Shown: one piece after another, positions 1 to 10,620 of the stretch
Layout of the letters: the number at the start of each line of letters is the position of its first letter
Position numbering within the stretch: the stretch's first letter is position 1
From: Spirogloea muscicola
Taxonomy: Eukaryota; Streptophyta; Zygnematophyceae; Spirogloeales; Spirogloeaceae
NCBI GenBank assembly: GCA_009602725.1
Contig: WELB01000229.1
Coordinates: 66,207 to 104,511, forward strand
Reading direction: 5' to 3'
DNA length: 38,305 nucleotides
Notes under the pieces: model-generated
Database searches by the model: none
What the model was told of the DNA's origin: nothing
The model's input: the letters and a program-made list of their open reading frames with translations, nothing else
Made by a program: the position numbers and the translations under genes

Positions 1-2084
1 CGGACCCGTCGAGGCGGCGGGCCCGAGCGCCGGCGCCGCCGCCGCCGCTGTGCGACACGAGCCACGTGCTGCAGCAGGGATACGAGGACGTGCTGGCGCG
101 CTACGCGCTGGGCCGCGAGCTCGGGCGCGGCCAGTTCGGCGTCATCCGCCTGGCGACCTGCCGCGCGACGGGCGCCCGCTGGGCCTGCAAGTCTATCGCC
201 AAGGCCAAGCTGGCGTGCCCGCAAGACATCGCCGACGTGCAGCGTGAGGTGCAGGTCATGGGCGCCGTCGCCGGCCACCCCGCCGTCGTCGGCCTCCACT
301 CCACCTTCGAGGACCGCGACTCGTGAGCCCCTCACCCCCCCTCCTCCTCCTTCTGCTCTCCTCTGCCTGCCATGGCTTGCCGGCAGCTTCTCTGCAGCCC
401 CGTGCCATTGGGTGCTAGCCCTAGCGAGTGGCCGCTGCAGATGTCCTTAGCTGAAGGCAGCCGGTCATGGCCCTCACTTGCAGGGTCCACCTGATCATGG
501 AGCTCTGTGAGGGCGGTGAGCTCTTTGACCGCATCATCAAGAAGCGGCGATACGTGGAGCGTGAGGCGGCTATGGTCGCGCGCACGCTCGTCTCTGTCAT
601 CGCCCACTGCCACAGTCGCGGCGTCATCCACCGCGACCTCAAGCCCGAGAACGTGCTGCTGTGCACGCAAGAGAGCGACGTGGACGTCAAGGTCGCCGAC
701 TACGGCCTCGCGCTCTTTGCCGCGCCCGGCGACCGGTTGCGTGGCATGGCCGGCAGTGCCTACTACATCGCGCCGGAAGTGCTCGCCGGGTGCTACGGCT
801 ATGCCGCCGACGTGTGGAGCGCGGGCGTGATCCTGTACATCCTGCTGTGTGGCGTGCCGCCCTTCTGGCACGAGCGTGAGGAGGGCATCTTCGACGCCAT
901 CAAGCGCGGCGCCGTGGACGTCACGACGGGCCGCTGGGCTACTGTGTCATCCGATGCCAAGGACCTTGTGCTGCGCATGCTGACCAGGGACCCCGCGAGC
1001 CGTATTACCTGTGCTGAGATTCTCGGTATGGCTCCACCTCCATTCTCCTCTCCTTTTTGAGTGTCCCGGCAGGTGCTCGCAGCACTCCTGGCCCGAGGTC
1101 TGGCATGTTCGTAACAAGTGTAACTGCCAGCCAGCGCTGCTCAGTGCCACTGACGTTGGTGCTTGCCTTCCTTGCTCCCGCTCGTTGCGTGCAGCGCACC
1201 CTTGGATTGTGAAACAGACCGACGGCGCTGGCATGGTGCTGCCGCCGGCACCGCAACCTCTCCCCTCGTACTTTCAGCCGCTCAACCATGCGGGGGGATC
1301 AGCACGATTCTCGTCTTGCTCCTCCGAGGGGGCCCTGAAGCAGGAGCTCGCCACAATGGGCTCTGCCAGCAGCATGAGCACCGCACCGTCGTTCAACTCG
1401 GACGACACCTACTCACCGCGGAGCGCGCCCCCTACGCCACGGCCCCAGGACAGCATCGCTGAGAAGATTAGCAGTGGTGGCATCGGTCCTCTTGACAAGA
1501 GCCAGAGGAGCGCTGGGGGCAAGCCGCCATTGGGAGCGGCAGCCACCACGGAGCAGCTCTCGCGGCCGACGTCCACATCGTCATCGAACAACTCGAGTCC
1601 AAACAGCGAGGAGTTTGACCGCTGGACGTCTTTCGACCAGGTCTCGGACCCGACTTTCGGCGAGTTCCTGGGCAGCGTCATTTCGCGGCTGGGCCATACT
1701 GGCTCCAGTGCAGGCGTGGGCACCATTGGGAAGGTTCGCGTCGAGACGCAGGATGAGTGCACATGCACTGTAGTCAGCACCACGCCCCTGCGCGAGACAA
1801 TCATTGTTGGTAAGCACCCTCGCTCAGGACTGACCCTCTGTGATGCTGCTTGTCTTGCCAAGCATTGCTAAGTACAGTGACTGAGAGCTTTTCCTTCTTA
1901 ATTGTGACAGTTGACGGGCACAATACTCATTCTAGATGCATCTTTGCTTACAGATTCAGTGAAAGGCCGTTTCCTAGTGGTCCACGACCGGTCTGAGAAG
2001 CGGATAGGCTGGAAGCACCTGCCTGGTCGGGAAGGAGGGGGGCATGCTGCCGACTTCACCTGGTCACCTTGCCCCAGCAGGTAG
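1..2084 (+). CDS. CDPK-like serine/threonine protein kinase, 5'-partial, four exons
   Basis: Exons are <3-322, 484-1025, 1195-1809 and 1954-2084 (stop TAG), joined in phase by GT-AG introns; 535 residues are visible. The reading frame is open to the window edge and no ATG is seen, so the true start lies upstream. Kinase landmarks in order: glycine loop GRGQFGV, lysine in ACKSIAK, catalytic loop HRDLKPEN, metal motif DYG (usual DFG), GSAYYIAPEV in the activation segment, DVWSAGVILYILLCGVPPF, and LAHPWI at the end of the fold. This matches the CDPK/CRK/CaMK group, cytosolic or membrane-associated kinases that phosphorylate Ser/Thr. The C-terminal tail of roughly 290 residues is Ser/Pro/Thr-rich and has no EF-hand loop, so direct calcium binding as in classic CDPKs is not supported. 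A TGTAA lies at 2316-2320. The family is certain; the subgroup is inferred. Confidence 0.9.
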
Positions 2085-2315
2085 TCCTGGGACGATGCTG
2101 ACGCCAACATCGACAGACACCCTGACTTTGTGCCTGGCGGCAGCTGCACGACAGCCCCAACAGCCTCAGGCTTCTGAGGGACGCGAGAGAACGCCACTCT
2201 CTGCACCTAAATCCCTGTCCGCGCTCTCATCGTGACTGCGGCGGCTGAGCTGTGAACAAGCTATCCCTGCCCAGGGAAAGTGTTCGCAATTCAGCCCTGG
2301 TTCAGTTGAGCCCGT

Positions 2316-2320
2316 TGTAA
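2316..2320 (+). terminator. TGTAA polyadenylation signal of the kinase gene
   Basis: TGTAA stands about 230 bases after the kinase stop codon. It is the usual chlorophyte polyadenylation signal and is reported here by motif and position only. Confidence 0.45.
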
Positions 2321-3900
2321 TTACCACCCCTCCCTATTCTTCAGCCCCTTTCTTTCAGTACAGCAAGGTCTACAAAGTAGCACAATAGAGGAGGGCCGTA
2401 CCTGACCTGCTCATGTTCCTTGTGCGCCCTTCAAGATGAGGCCAGCGACGTAATCGGCGTCGTTTTTGGATATCTGCAAAAAGGCAGAAGGCAAAGGTGT
2501 GGACTGTGTGGAGCTGCAGGGGCATTCCCTTGACAAATGAAATTTGCCCCTGCATGGCAAGACGAATGCAAAGATTGTCAAGGCTAAATGTTGTCCATAT
2601 TGTCATTTGCCGTTACGAATTACCTTGGTAGTAGCATGTCACCACTGGCTTCCAGCAATTGCAGTCTCTCTTCACCACTGTGCTAAGGCATGGTGTGCAG
2701 CTCGCCAATCTGCACAACTGAAACCGGGTGGCTGACTGTCAAGAAGCCAAGGGAGTTATATTGGCCACATACTCGCGTCTCCTTTGGCTAGGTCATCGGT
2801 TCCATCTTTGACAAAGGGTGTCACCTGCTGTCACAATCAAGTGGCTTGCCCTTGTTCAGGGCCTGCATTCTGTCAAGCTGCACCAAAATAGGTGGAAGAA
2901 TGTTTGACAAGATCCACGCATAGGAATGCAGATTGATATGGGCTGGCATGCTTGCGACCTTTGAGCACTGCCCTTGGAAGGCCCCTTACATCCACAGACG
3001 GGAATTGTCATAGTCTCAATGCAGTTGGCCGATGGTGCCTTCTACCTTGCAATCTTGCAGGAGAAAGCCACTGGCAAGTACATGGAGCAACTGCAGCAAA
3101 AAAGCTCTGTGCTCATGCCTTGCTTGGCCCACCTACATTACAACCATGGACTGGACATTGTACTCCCTCGGAGTAGCAACCTCAAAAAACACATCTGCCT
3201 ACCTTCTAGCCACTCCTGAATCTGCTTCTAGAGGTGCTGGATGGCGGGACGCCCTCGCGAAGCGCCGCAGGGCAGCAGAGGACGAGGCGGACGCCGTTGG
3301 GACCGTGTGAGGAATGGTGCGGCGCGCATGCATTGAAAGGAGGCCGAGCCGACCAGGTTCATCGTTCAGGCCAAACGTTGTGCAGACAAGGGGGCTACAC
3401 CAAGCCATTCCCTAGGCTAAGAGGAAGTGACAGGTGGTAACACGTTGCGAGGGGTCCAGCCAGGGAGGAGCGAGAGAGCTGGTGCTGCTCCTGGGCTGGC
3501 TCTCACAGCCACCGGCCTCTACTAGAAGCGTCCTTCCTCCTGACAATTGAAGTAAGGTGGCTGACTGCGACGTACCTGACCCAACTTGCCCCTCAGCATT
3601 TCTCTTACCAGGAGCTGCCGCTCTACTTCCGGAAGTTGGCTGGCAAGGTCGTCTGCTCAAGCTGTGCTGGGCTGGCCTCCTCCGGTGTCACCGTCCTGCC
3701 CTACCGCTTTCTCTACGTTGTTCTGGGCTGGCCGCCCACAGCAAGTTGGCCTCTCTGGAGAAGGAAACGCTCTTGCATCAAATAGGTCCTGTGCGAAGGC
3801 CAGCCCAAAGAATTCGGACTTTCTTTGGAGGAACCGGAAAGCGCAAATCACCCGACAAAGCTACGTAGCTACTACAACAGGGCCTCTCTGGAGGTGCACC
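2321..3900. other. Intergenic stretch without a recognisable gene
   Basis: Open frames here are short, mutually overlapping and show no known motif. Around 3720-3850 there are worn pieces of the repeat family seen throughout the window, such as ctgggctggcc and, inverted, ggccagcccaaag followed by ggaaccggaaagcgc. Nothing else is recognised. Confidence 0.5.
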
Positions 3901-3939
3901 CGCTCCCTGGCTGTTCAGCGGACCGCAGCTCGGGGCCAA

Positions 3940-4210
3940 GCTTAGCACGGGGCTTCACCACCCCGACTGAGCTTCCACAGCGGATTCCGGCCCCTTCTAA
4001 ACTGAAAGAGGTGCCTCTTTCCCTTGAGCGAGCTACTCTGACTTGATGTTGCTCACTCGCGGGTACTGAGCTTCCCTCTGCATTGTCTCGTATTTTGTAG
4101 TGTAGTCCTTTTTCGGCGCCTCTTTCTTTGGCTTTGGACGTTGTCCATATCTTTTTGGGCTGGCTTTGCCAGCCCCTCTTCTCTATGGGCGAGCACTTTC
4201 TTCTTTTCTT
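3940..4210 (+). mobile_element. 5'-truncated LINE 3' end with hairpin tail
   Basis: The segment at 4005-4070 repeats the last codons of the LINE at 4560-6830 (gaggtgcctctttccc, then the gttgctcactcg and gggtactgag signature). It continues into the same untranslated tail: ggctttggacgttgtcc, then a perfect hairpin at 4157-4175, GGGCTGGC-TTT-GCCAGCCC. No reverse transcriptase is present, so this is a 5'-truncated copy lying directly upstream of the longer element. Confidence 0.7.
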
Positions 4211-4500
4211 CTAACCTAGTCTAGTCCATTTCGGGCTGGCTTTCAATAGCCCTCACCCCCTTAGGATGAGCCTAACGGCGCATTTCGGCTCCTTCGGACC
4301 TTTTAAATTGCTTTCGGGCTGCCTTTTCACAAGCCTCGCCCCTTGACTCCATGGAGGCGGTCGTCACCCAACCACATCCACAGACTGAGCTTCCACTACG
4401 CCCAATAACGTACGTTGTATAACTCAGGGGATATTGAGCTTCCAGTGGACACTTGAGTCGCCGTGTGCTTTAGCGCTTACCTTGCCCCTTCGAAGATTGT
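4211..4500 (+). repeat. Degenerate hairpin-tail modules
   Basis: Two or three worn copies of the module found at 31520, 32050 and 33019 occur here: tttcgggctggctttcaatagccc near 4225 and tttcgggctgccttttcacaagcc near 4312, with a ccccttcgaagattgttcat remnant near 4485. They appear to be decayed LINE tails. Confidence 0.5.
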
Positions 4501-4559
4501 TCATCGTGATCTGGGTCAATTACAGCCATTTGCCCTCTGCTCGATAAGTCTTTTCTCTG

Positions 4560-6830
4560 TGAACCTGCTCTGGACATCATTTGACGTGAGGAGAATCCAA
4601 GGCGCCATCCGCGGGTGCTGCCTTGCCGGACCCGTGCCGCTGCACCTGGCACGTGGCCACCAAGGTGCCGCCTTTGTCGGGCAGTCAGGAGGATCTCTGT
4701 TGCTCCTCCCCTCGGCATTCTATCTGCAGCTCCGTGGGCCCAGGCGGACCTCTGCTACCATGTGCTCCGCAGTGCTGCACCCCGCCCCGACTCGTGGAAG
4801 GCTCTAACCTTCTTCAGGCTGGGGTACGGTCAGCCATGCGAGCTGCAGTGGCGGGCGGGGGGTGATGCGGTGGAGACCCTCCACTCCACTTGGGGCGCGC
4901 GCCAAGGGGATCCACTGGCGGGGTTCTACTATGCGCTGGCTCATCACCGTGCGCTCCAGGCAACGGTCGCAGTTCACCCCGGCGTCCTCGTGCCGACATA
5001 CGCTGATGACACCACGCTGGTGGGGAAGCCAGAGGATGTCGCAGCTGCCTTTGCAACCCTCCAAGTGCAGCTGAACGCGATCCGCCTGGACATTCGGGCG
5101 GACAAATGCAGCGCCTGGTCCCCTCAGGGCCTGCCAGCCCACCTGCGCCTGCCCGAGGGTGGCCAGACAGCAGCCGTGGGCCTCACCCTCCTCGGCTTCC
5201 CCCAGGCGCACTTGCGACGGAGCAGCTGCAGGCGCGGCTGCAGGAACACCTCCGGCCGGCGGACCGTCTTCACACGCTGCAGGACATGCAGCTGGCGACC
5301 GCGACGCTGACACGCTGCATCGCGCAGCGGCCAATCTATCTGGCCTGCACCATCCCTCCCTCATCGGCGGTGAAGGCAGCGTATGCGGCTTTTGACTCCG
5401 GCATCCTGGCGTCCGCGGCCACCCTCGTGCAGCACCCTTCGTTCCTCACCTCACCAGCTGCGCTGCTGCAGGCTAGCCTGCCGACCAGCCGCGGCGGCTT
5501 GGGATGCCGCTCAGTTGCCCGGGCCTGCGAGGCGGCCTACATGGGTAGCTGGGCTCAGGTGGCAGCCCCCATGTGCCAGAGGTTCCTCGTCCACGGCCAG
5601 CGCGCCCTGGAGCGGGCGGCAGCTAAGTGGAGATCGGCCAGCTGCCCTTTCAGGTTGCCCTCCGCTCTGCCCGCGACGGGCTCCTGGCGGTCCACCCCAA
5701 CATGTCGAAGCAGGCCGTCCCTATCCACCTCGCCCACACCCCTGACCTGCGTGCCCAGGCACGCTTCTCGGCGCTGGTTGAAATGGCGGCCTCTGACCAG
5801 GTGGTGGAGCTTCTCCCTCCGTCTGACCTTCGAGGGCGCGCCCGGCTTCTCTCAGCCTCCTCCCCTGGGCCGGCGGCGTGGTTATCAGCGTTCCCACTCC
5901 ACGCGGCGCTCACCATGCCCGATGAGGTCTTCAGGACGGCGGTCCACCGGCTCTTGGGCCTCCTCCCTCCCTGCCTCGTGGGCGTCACTCAGTGCGAGTG
6001 CGGTGCCCATCACGCTGAACCTGCGGAGCTGGCTGCGCACATGCGTACATGCTTAGTTGTGCACACGGGGGCGAGCGGACCGCTTCCCACGATCTCCTGC
6101 GAGATGATATGCAGGGGGTGTTTACGGAGGCTGGCTTCAAGGTGGCTGTGGAGAACTCCTCAATAATGCCCATCCAGCTGGGCGCGGACGGCCAGCCCCA
6201 TACACGACGCGCCGACCTGGTCGCCATCCCGCCCGGCGGCGGTCTCCGCATCATCGCCGATGTGGTGACACCTGACTGCATCGACTCCGCCAATCCCACC
6301 AGATCGGCGTCGTTTGCAGGGCACGCGGTCGGCCTGGCGGCCCGGAGCGAAATATGCTGATCACCCGGTGGGTGATGAATTCGCGGCCCTGGTGATAAAT
6401 GTACACGGGGCTTTCGGCAGCCGCTGGTTGGATCTCCTTCAGCGGCTTGCCCGCCAGGCCATTGACCGGCGGCCGGGTCTGCCAGGGGCGATGCCCGGCT
6501 TCAACGCCGCCGATTCGCTCGCCCAAGTCTTCCCCAGCGCCTGGCGGTATCGCTTCAACGCTCCCTTGCCCATGCCGTCCACACGCGAGCAGGCCGTGCT
6601 ATGGCCGCCGCCTCTGCGTCTCAGCGGAGTGCCTCTTTCCCTGCAGCGACCTGATGTTGCTCACTCGTGGGTACTGAGCTTCCCTCTGCATCGTCTATGT
6701 GTTTTGCAGTGTTTTATAGTGTAGTCCTTTCTCCGGCTCCTCTTTCTTTGGCTTTGGACGTTGTCCATTCTTTTTTGGGCTGGCTTTGCCAGCCCTTCTT
6801 CTCTACGGGCGAGCACTTTCTTCTTTTTCT
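4560..6830 (+). mobile_element. Non-LTR (LINE) retrotransposon remnant with RT and C-terminal nuclease-like domain
   Basis: Reverse transcriptase lies at about 4795-5230: GARQGDPLAG is followed by the active-site box YADD at 4999-5010. The LINE region after the RT continues at 5220-5630 (TSRGGLGCRS) in a second frame. A cysteine/histidine cluster with QCECGAHH and HMRTC lies near 5990-6050 in a third frame. A domain with RRADLVAIPPGGG and RIIADVVTPD lies at about 6205-6275 in a fourth frame; this arrangement resembles the restriction-like endonuclease that follows a zinc knuckle in R2- and Dualen-type LINEs. The last domain (HGAFGSRWLDLLQRLA) ends near 6677 after a further shift. The 3' tail carries the perfect hairpin at 6777-6795. 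With at least four frameshifts and no intact 5' half, the copy is dead. The clade is inferred. Confidence 0.85.
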
Positions 6831-7205
6831 TTTTCCTTCTCTGCCGCCTAGAAAAGTCCGCTCTTCCACTGGGGCGGGAGCTGTGAACGGCCAGCCCAGA
6901 AGGAGAGGTCCACAAGGCCGACAGGCCCCAAAACTACACACAGGTATGCAAGAGACTGAGGGACGGTCCATATCGGCTGAAAGGCGACGCAGCCATGGCT
7001 GGCTGGAAACGGCGAGTCCTGCAGGTGCTTTGGGGAAGTCCATCGCCTCATCTAGGACCTTGTTCATTCGTCATCATGAGCTGGCCAAGCACAGCCATCG
7101 CCCACTACTGGAAGAGTCTTATCTTCTTGTTCATACCTGGGGGCTGGCCTCCCACGGCCACTGCCTACTATTGGAAGAGCTATTTGTCTCTTTCTTCTAG
7201 AAGAG
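6831..7205. repeat. Repeat-derived stretch with decayed hairpin modules
   Basis: Near 6880-6910, agctgtgaacggccagccc also occurs near 15515, after another LINE tail. Near 7130-7180, gggctggcctcccacggcc followed by ttggaagagct is a worn copy of the plus-strand module. No gene is recognised. Confidence 0.5.
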
Positions 7206-7600
7206 TCATTTCTTGGTGTCAATCTTCCCGGTGAAAGCCATGCGTAATTGCGGCTGCCGTGCTGTTGCTGTCTCAGGGTCATTGCGCACCCAGTCGTAGT
7301 ATAGCTTGGTGCCAAGAAGCCTGCACACTTCTGTCCAGAAGTGCCCCGTAAAGCGAGGACCGCGGTCAGCCACGATTCGTTCGTAAACGCCGTGCAGTTT
7401 CCACACTCGATCCACAAAATTACCAGCAAACTTCTTGGCTGACACCTTCGTGGTCGTAGGCACAAAGTGCGCCATTTTACTCAGACGATTCACAAATACG
7501 ACAATGGCGTCATGGCCGTTCCGCGTCATCGGCAACTGGCTGAGACTTACGTAGCTGTGTGGCTTACTGCCTCCCGGCCCCCTCGGTTTCGTCCAAGAAT
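7206..7600 (-). pseudogene. Ty3/gypsy retrotransposon integrase fragment
   Basis: On the minus strand the translation contains LPMTRNGHDAIVVFVNRLSK, then MAHFVPTTTKVSAKKFAG, VDRVWKLHGV and ERIVADRGPRFTGHFWTEV. This is the rve integrase core of Ty3/gypsy (Metaviridae) elements, which inserts element cDNA into the host genome. Only the part around the second catalytic aspartate (in ADRGPRF) is intact. The Asp that normally opens the domain and the catalytic Glu are not seen, and after LLGTKL the similarity collapses. No reverse transcriptase, RNase H, gag or LTR is visible nearby, so this is a short dead fragment within repeat-rich DNA. Confidence 0.8.
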
Positions 7601-8619
7601 GTTTAGGCTGGCCTTCCACAGCCCCCTTCCCCTTCAGGGAAGAACTTTCATTCTTTAACAGACATCGCCCCTTTCAAAGTGCCATTTCTCCTTCTGAAGC
7701 CTTTGAAAGAGCTGCCCTCTCTACTGGAAGAACCTCCAATCTTTTTGGGCTGGCCTCTCATAGCTATAGCCCCGTCTTGGAAGAGGCCCTTCGGTAGGAA
7801 GAACCTTCAAGGCGCCTGCCAATGGCCAGCCCAGGTCCTTCGTGTTGGCTTAAAGAATGCGTCAAGCTCAGGCACCAAAATGGCCATTCGCACTCCGTCC
7901 ACTGCTAAGGAGTTAACATGCCCAGCTTTTTGTGTGAAGTGCAGACATCTGTTGGTTGACCGTGTAGCAGCAAGATGGCTGAATCCGCCGAGCCCAGCCT
8001 GGACAGCTGTCGTGGACTGCAATTATTTTATGGAGAGCCTCGTAAGCTATGCAGTGCAAATGATTTTCTCTATGCAGGTAGCAGCCATTGCAGGAACTCT
8101 GCTTCTTGGACTATTTCTCTAAGAGGGTTGATGCAATCAGCCCTGGAACATGGTATGAGAGCACGCTGGCCCAGCACAAGGCCTTCCAAATTGAACTGGA
8201 TAAGCCCAGCCTAGAAATCACATCTCACAAACAATGCACTGCCAAGCTGCCAGAGGACGCTTTTGCAAGACCAGGAAGCCCTGCAAGACCTGGACGCTTT
8301 ATGCTTGCCGCACAGTATCAAGTGCTTCACTTCAATAACATAAACATACATAGACCAGCACCGCTTGTGATGGACTTTCGACACCTGCACTTTGTTCTAT
8401 TACGCCTGTTTGTTGCACACCAGAAATGTAAGCCCCATGTCAATTGTGACTACCTGCAGGACTACCTTGCGGTAAGGTCCTGATACCTGGTTCTTGTTCG
8501 ACTGCAATCTGCAGCGAAGGAGCTGATGGGCGCCGGTATGCAAGCCTAGCGTCACCTACTGGCGGAAGGAACTCCGCAATCTACAATAAGTGGCGAGCAA
8601 AATAGACGTCTGACATGCT
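7601..8619. other. Intergenic, partly repeat-derived
   Basis: Up to about 7840 there are worn hairpin modules: ggctggccttccacagccc near 7608 and tttttgggctggcctctcatagc near 7743. From 7850 to 8619 no motif or family is recognised. The longest open frame, about 8088-8486 (+), lacks an ATG at its head and shows nothing known. This stretch would hold the 3' UTR of the LHC gene. Confidence 0.45.
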
Positions 8620-10620
8620 TCACAAGTGCAAAACGGTTGTCAGGTTTTCAATTGGTCCCACGCCAGTGACGGCTCCTTGAGCAAAGAGTCCTAACAACAC
8701 ACAGTCAGCGATGGTCAGTTGAGGCCATCTGACATTTGCCAATCAGAGATTATGACAGCAAAGTGCGCGATGCAGGTCTCTCCACTCACCTGCCATGGCA
8801 ACCATCGCCAAGCGACCATTCTTGATCTCCTTCACTTTCAGGTCCAAGAGCACCTCCTCATCCTTGGCAAAACCGAGGGGGTCAAACAGGCCTCCAGGAT
8901 ACAGCGGATCTGTGCCCTCTGGTCCACCCTTAGCCCGCAGCCACTCGGCAGCTCCCATGAGCAGAACTTGCACTGCTATTACAGCCAGCAGGCTGCATAA
9001 TCCCAAAACAACAAGTAGTAGGGGACGAACTTTGACGTAAGTTACGGAGTGCAGGGTAGTCACAACCACAACCGCTCTCTCTTTGGATAGCCGTTTACAT
9101 AAACCCCACCTGTTTACGTTGAACGAAAAAGGGGAGAGTAGGGAAATAGAAACGAAAGGAGCAGAGGCATACGATATTCTACAGAGCGAACTTGCAGGGA
9201 GAGAAGTGAGAGAGGCAGGAGAGCCTCTCAAGACCCTTACATCCGCACCTCTGGGCGTTGATGAGGTTTGGGTTGCCCAAGTAGTCTATGCCTTCCGGTC
9301 TGAATATCTGAGCGCCGGTCTGAAACCACACTGGCTCGAAGCCGTCACTGCGGATGCCACTGAGCTCGGGGTAAAGGCAGCCGATGACGCCCAGCATGGC
9401 CCACCGTCCATTGAGAAGCTCCTGAGCCCGGAGGGTGGCGTATCTGTCCTTGTCGGCGCACAGTCTCAAGAGGTCGCAGCCATAGTCGCCGGGGTACTCG
9501 CCCTGCATCGTTGCCCTTGCAGGGCGTCAGACTTTCGACGCTTTGCAAATAGGTTGCATGGGGCATCTCGCCTGCTGAGACTGGCCAGCATCAGCAGCTC
9601 AGCTCAACGCACGTGGTGGCGCCTACGGTGGCGCCTACAGTGCCCACCTTCAGATATGGGGGAACATCTTGGGGCGTGGTATTGGCGCCCTTGTACAGCG
9701 GGCGGCCCGGGCCGTAGTAAGCCCTCCGGACGTCTACGCCTGGCGGGATTGAGAGCCAGTATGCCTGGGAGTGCATGGAGGGCTTCACAAGCCATGAGCA
9801 CATGATTCACCGCTGTCCTCCTGAGTGACATCAAACCAAACGCCTGCCCGAGCGAGCACGGCCGCCCAGCGACTCAGCGCCAGCCAAAGTCCTGCCCTCC
9901 TTGCTGCTGGTGCGTGCTGGGTCATCGGAGCGGGAGCCGGGGGCCTCACCTTATACCAGCGGGCAATCGCTGACGAACCCCCACTGGACCTTGGCGCCGC
10001 GACGAATGGCTCAGGGTCCGCCGCCGTGGCCTGAAGGGTCACAAGCGCCCAGCCACCGTTCGCCAAGAGCGTTAAGACGTCCCGAGATGATGCCTCCAGA
10101 TGCAACAGTTGCCGCATGCTGAGGCGAAGCCACCTTGCTTGAGGCTGCTCCAGGTGGCAGTTGCTCTACAGTCCGCCGCAGTCAAGGTCAAGAGTACAGG
10201 ACCAGCCTCTGGGTTTCCCAACATTGATTTCTAGTGTGAACCCCTCGGGCGGCGGTGTTGCCCACCCTCTCGATGAGGCTAAAGACGTCGTCGAGGCCAA
10301 CGTTCGCCATGTCCTCGTCTGTGGGCCCGTCGTCCTCCACGTACGCCGCGCGCGCCGTCGTAGACAGCCGCCGACGCTGTCAGCAATACACGCAAGTCAT
10401 TCCAGCTGATCGCCATGCCCCGGCCTGCACGCTGCAGCCCGCCTCGTCCGCAAGGAGGACCGAGGAGTCCCCAGCAAGTCGAGCGCAAGGCGGCTGGCCC
10501 CAGGCTCACCGGGCGCCCCGGAGCGGCCACCGAAGCGACGGCGCCGTCCACGTGGCTTTGACGACTCGCGGCGAAGCCGCAACCGGCGGCGACGCCGGCG
10601 GCGGCAGCAGCGGCGGCCAT
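8620..10620 (-). CDS. Chlorophyll a/b-binding (LHC) antenna protein, seven exons, N-terminal extension
   Basis: Exons on the minus strand: 10620-10510, 10376-10266, 10093-9950, 9764-9648, 9502-9249, 8992-8790, 8690-8620 (stop TGA); 1011 nt, 336 residues, all junctions in phase. The start [10 protein letters not shown] and the later [11 protein letters not shown] look like a chloroplast transit peptide. The LHC fold follows: [19 protein letters not shown], helix B with [13 protein letters not shown], the loop GAQIF and [12 protein letters not shown], helix [29 protein letters not shown], helix A with [13 protein letters not shown], and [18 protein letters not shown] proteins bind chlorophyll and xanthophylls in the thylakoid membrane and pass energy to a photosystem. 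The His usually found in helix B (chlorophyll a603 ligand) is Asn. About 70 acidic residues between transit peptide and LHC fold are unusual. The exon-3 acceptor is the least certain junction; one 30 bases upstream is also in phase. Confidence 0.92.

Noticed and set aside
8088-8483. 131-codon plus-strand open frame downstream of the LHC gene
   Set aside because: It opens with TTG rather than ATG, has no motif and lies where the LHC 3' UTR is expected.
9179-9508. LHC exon 3 read as a separate ORF starting at the Met in MQGEYPGD
   Set aside because: That Met overlaps the acceptor cgatgcag; the upstream exon ends PPYLK and joins in phase to GEYPGDYG, the standard LHC sequence.
9950-10117. ATG at 10117 as the LHC start
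   Set aside because: It would leave no transit peptide. The upstream ATG at 10620 gives a good transit peptide and two further exons that join in phase.
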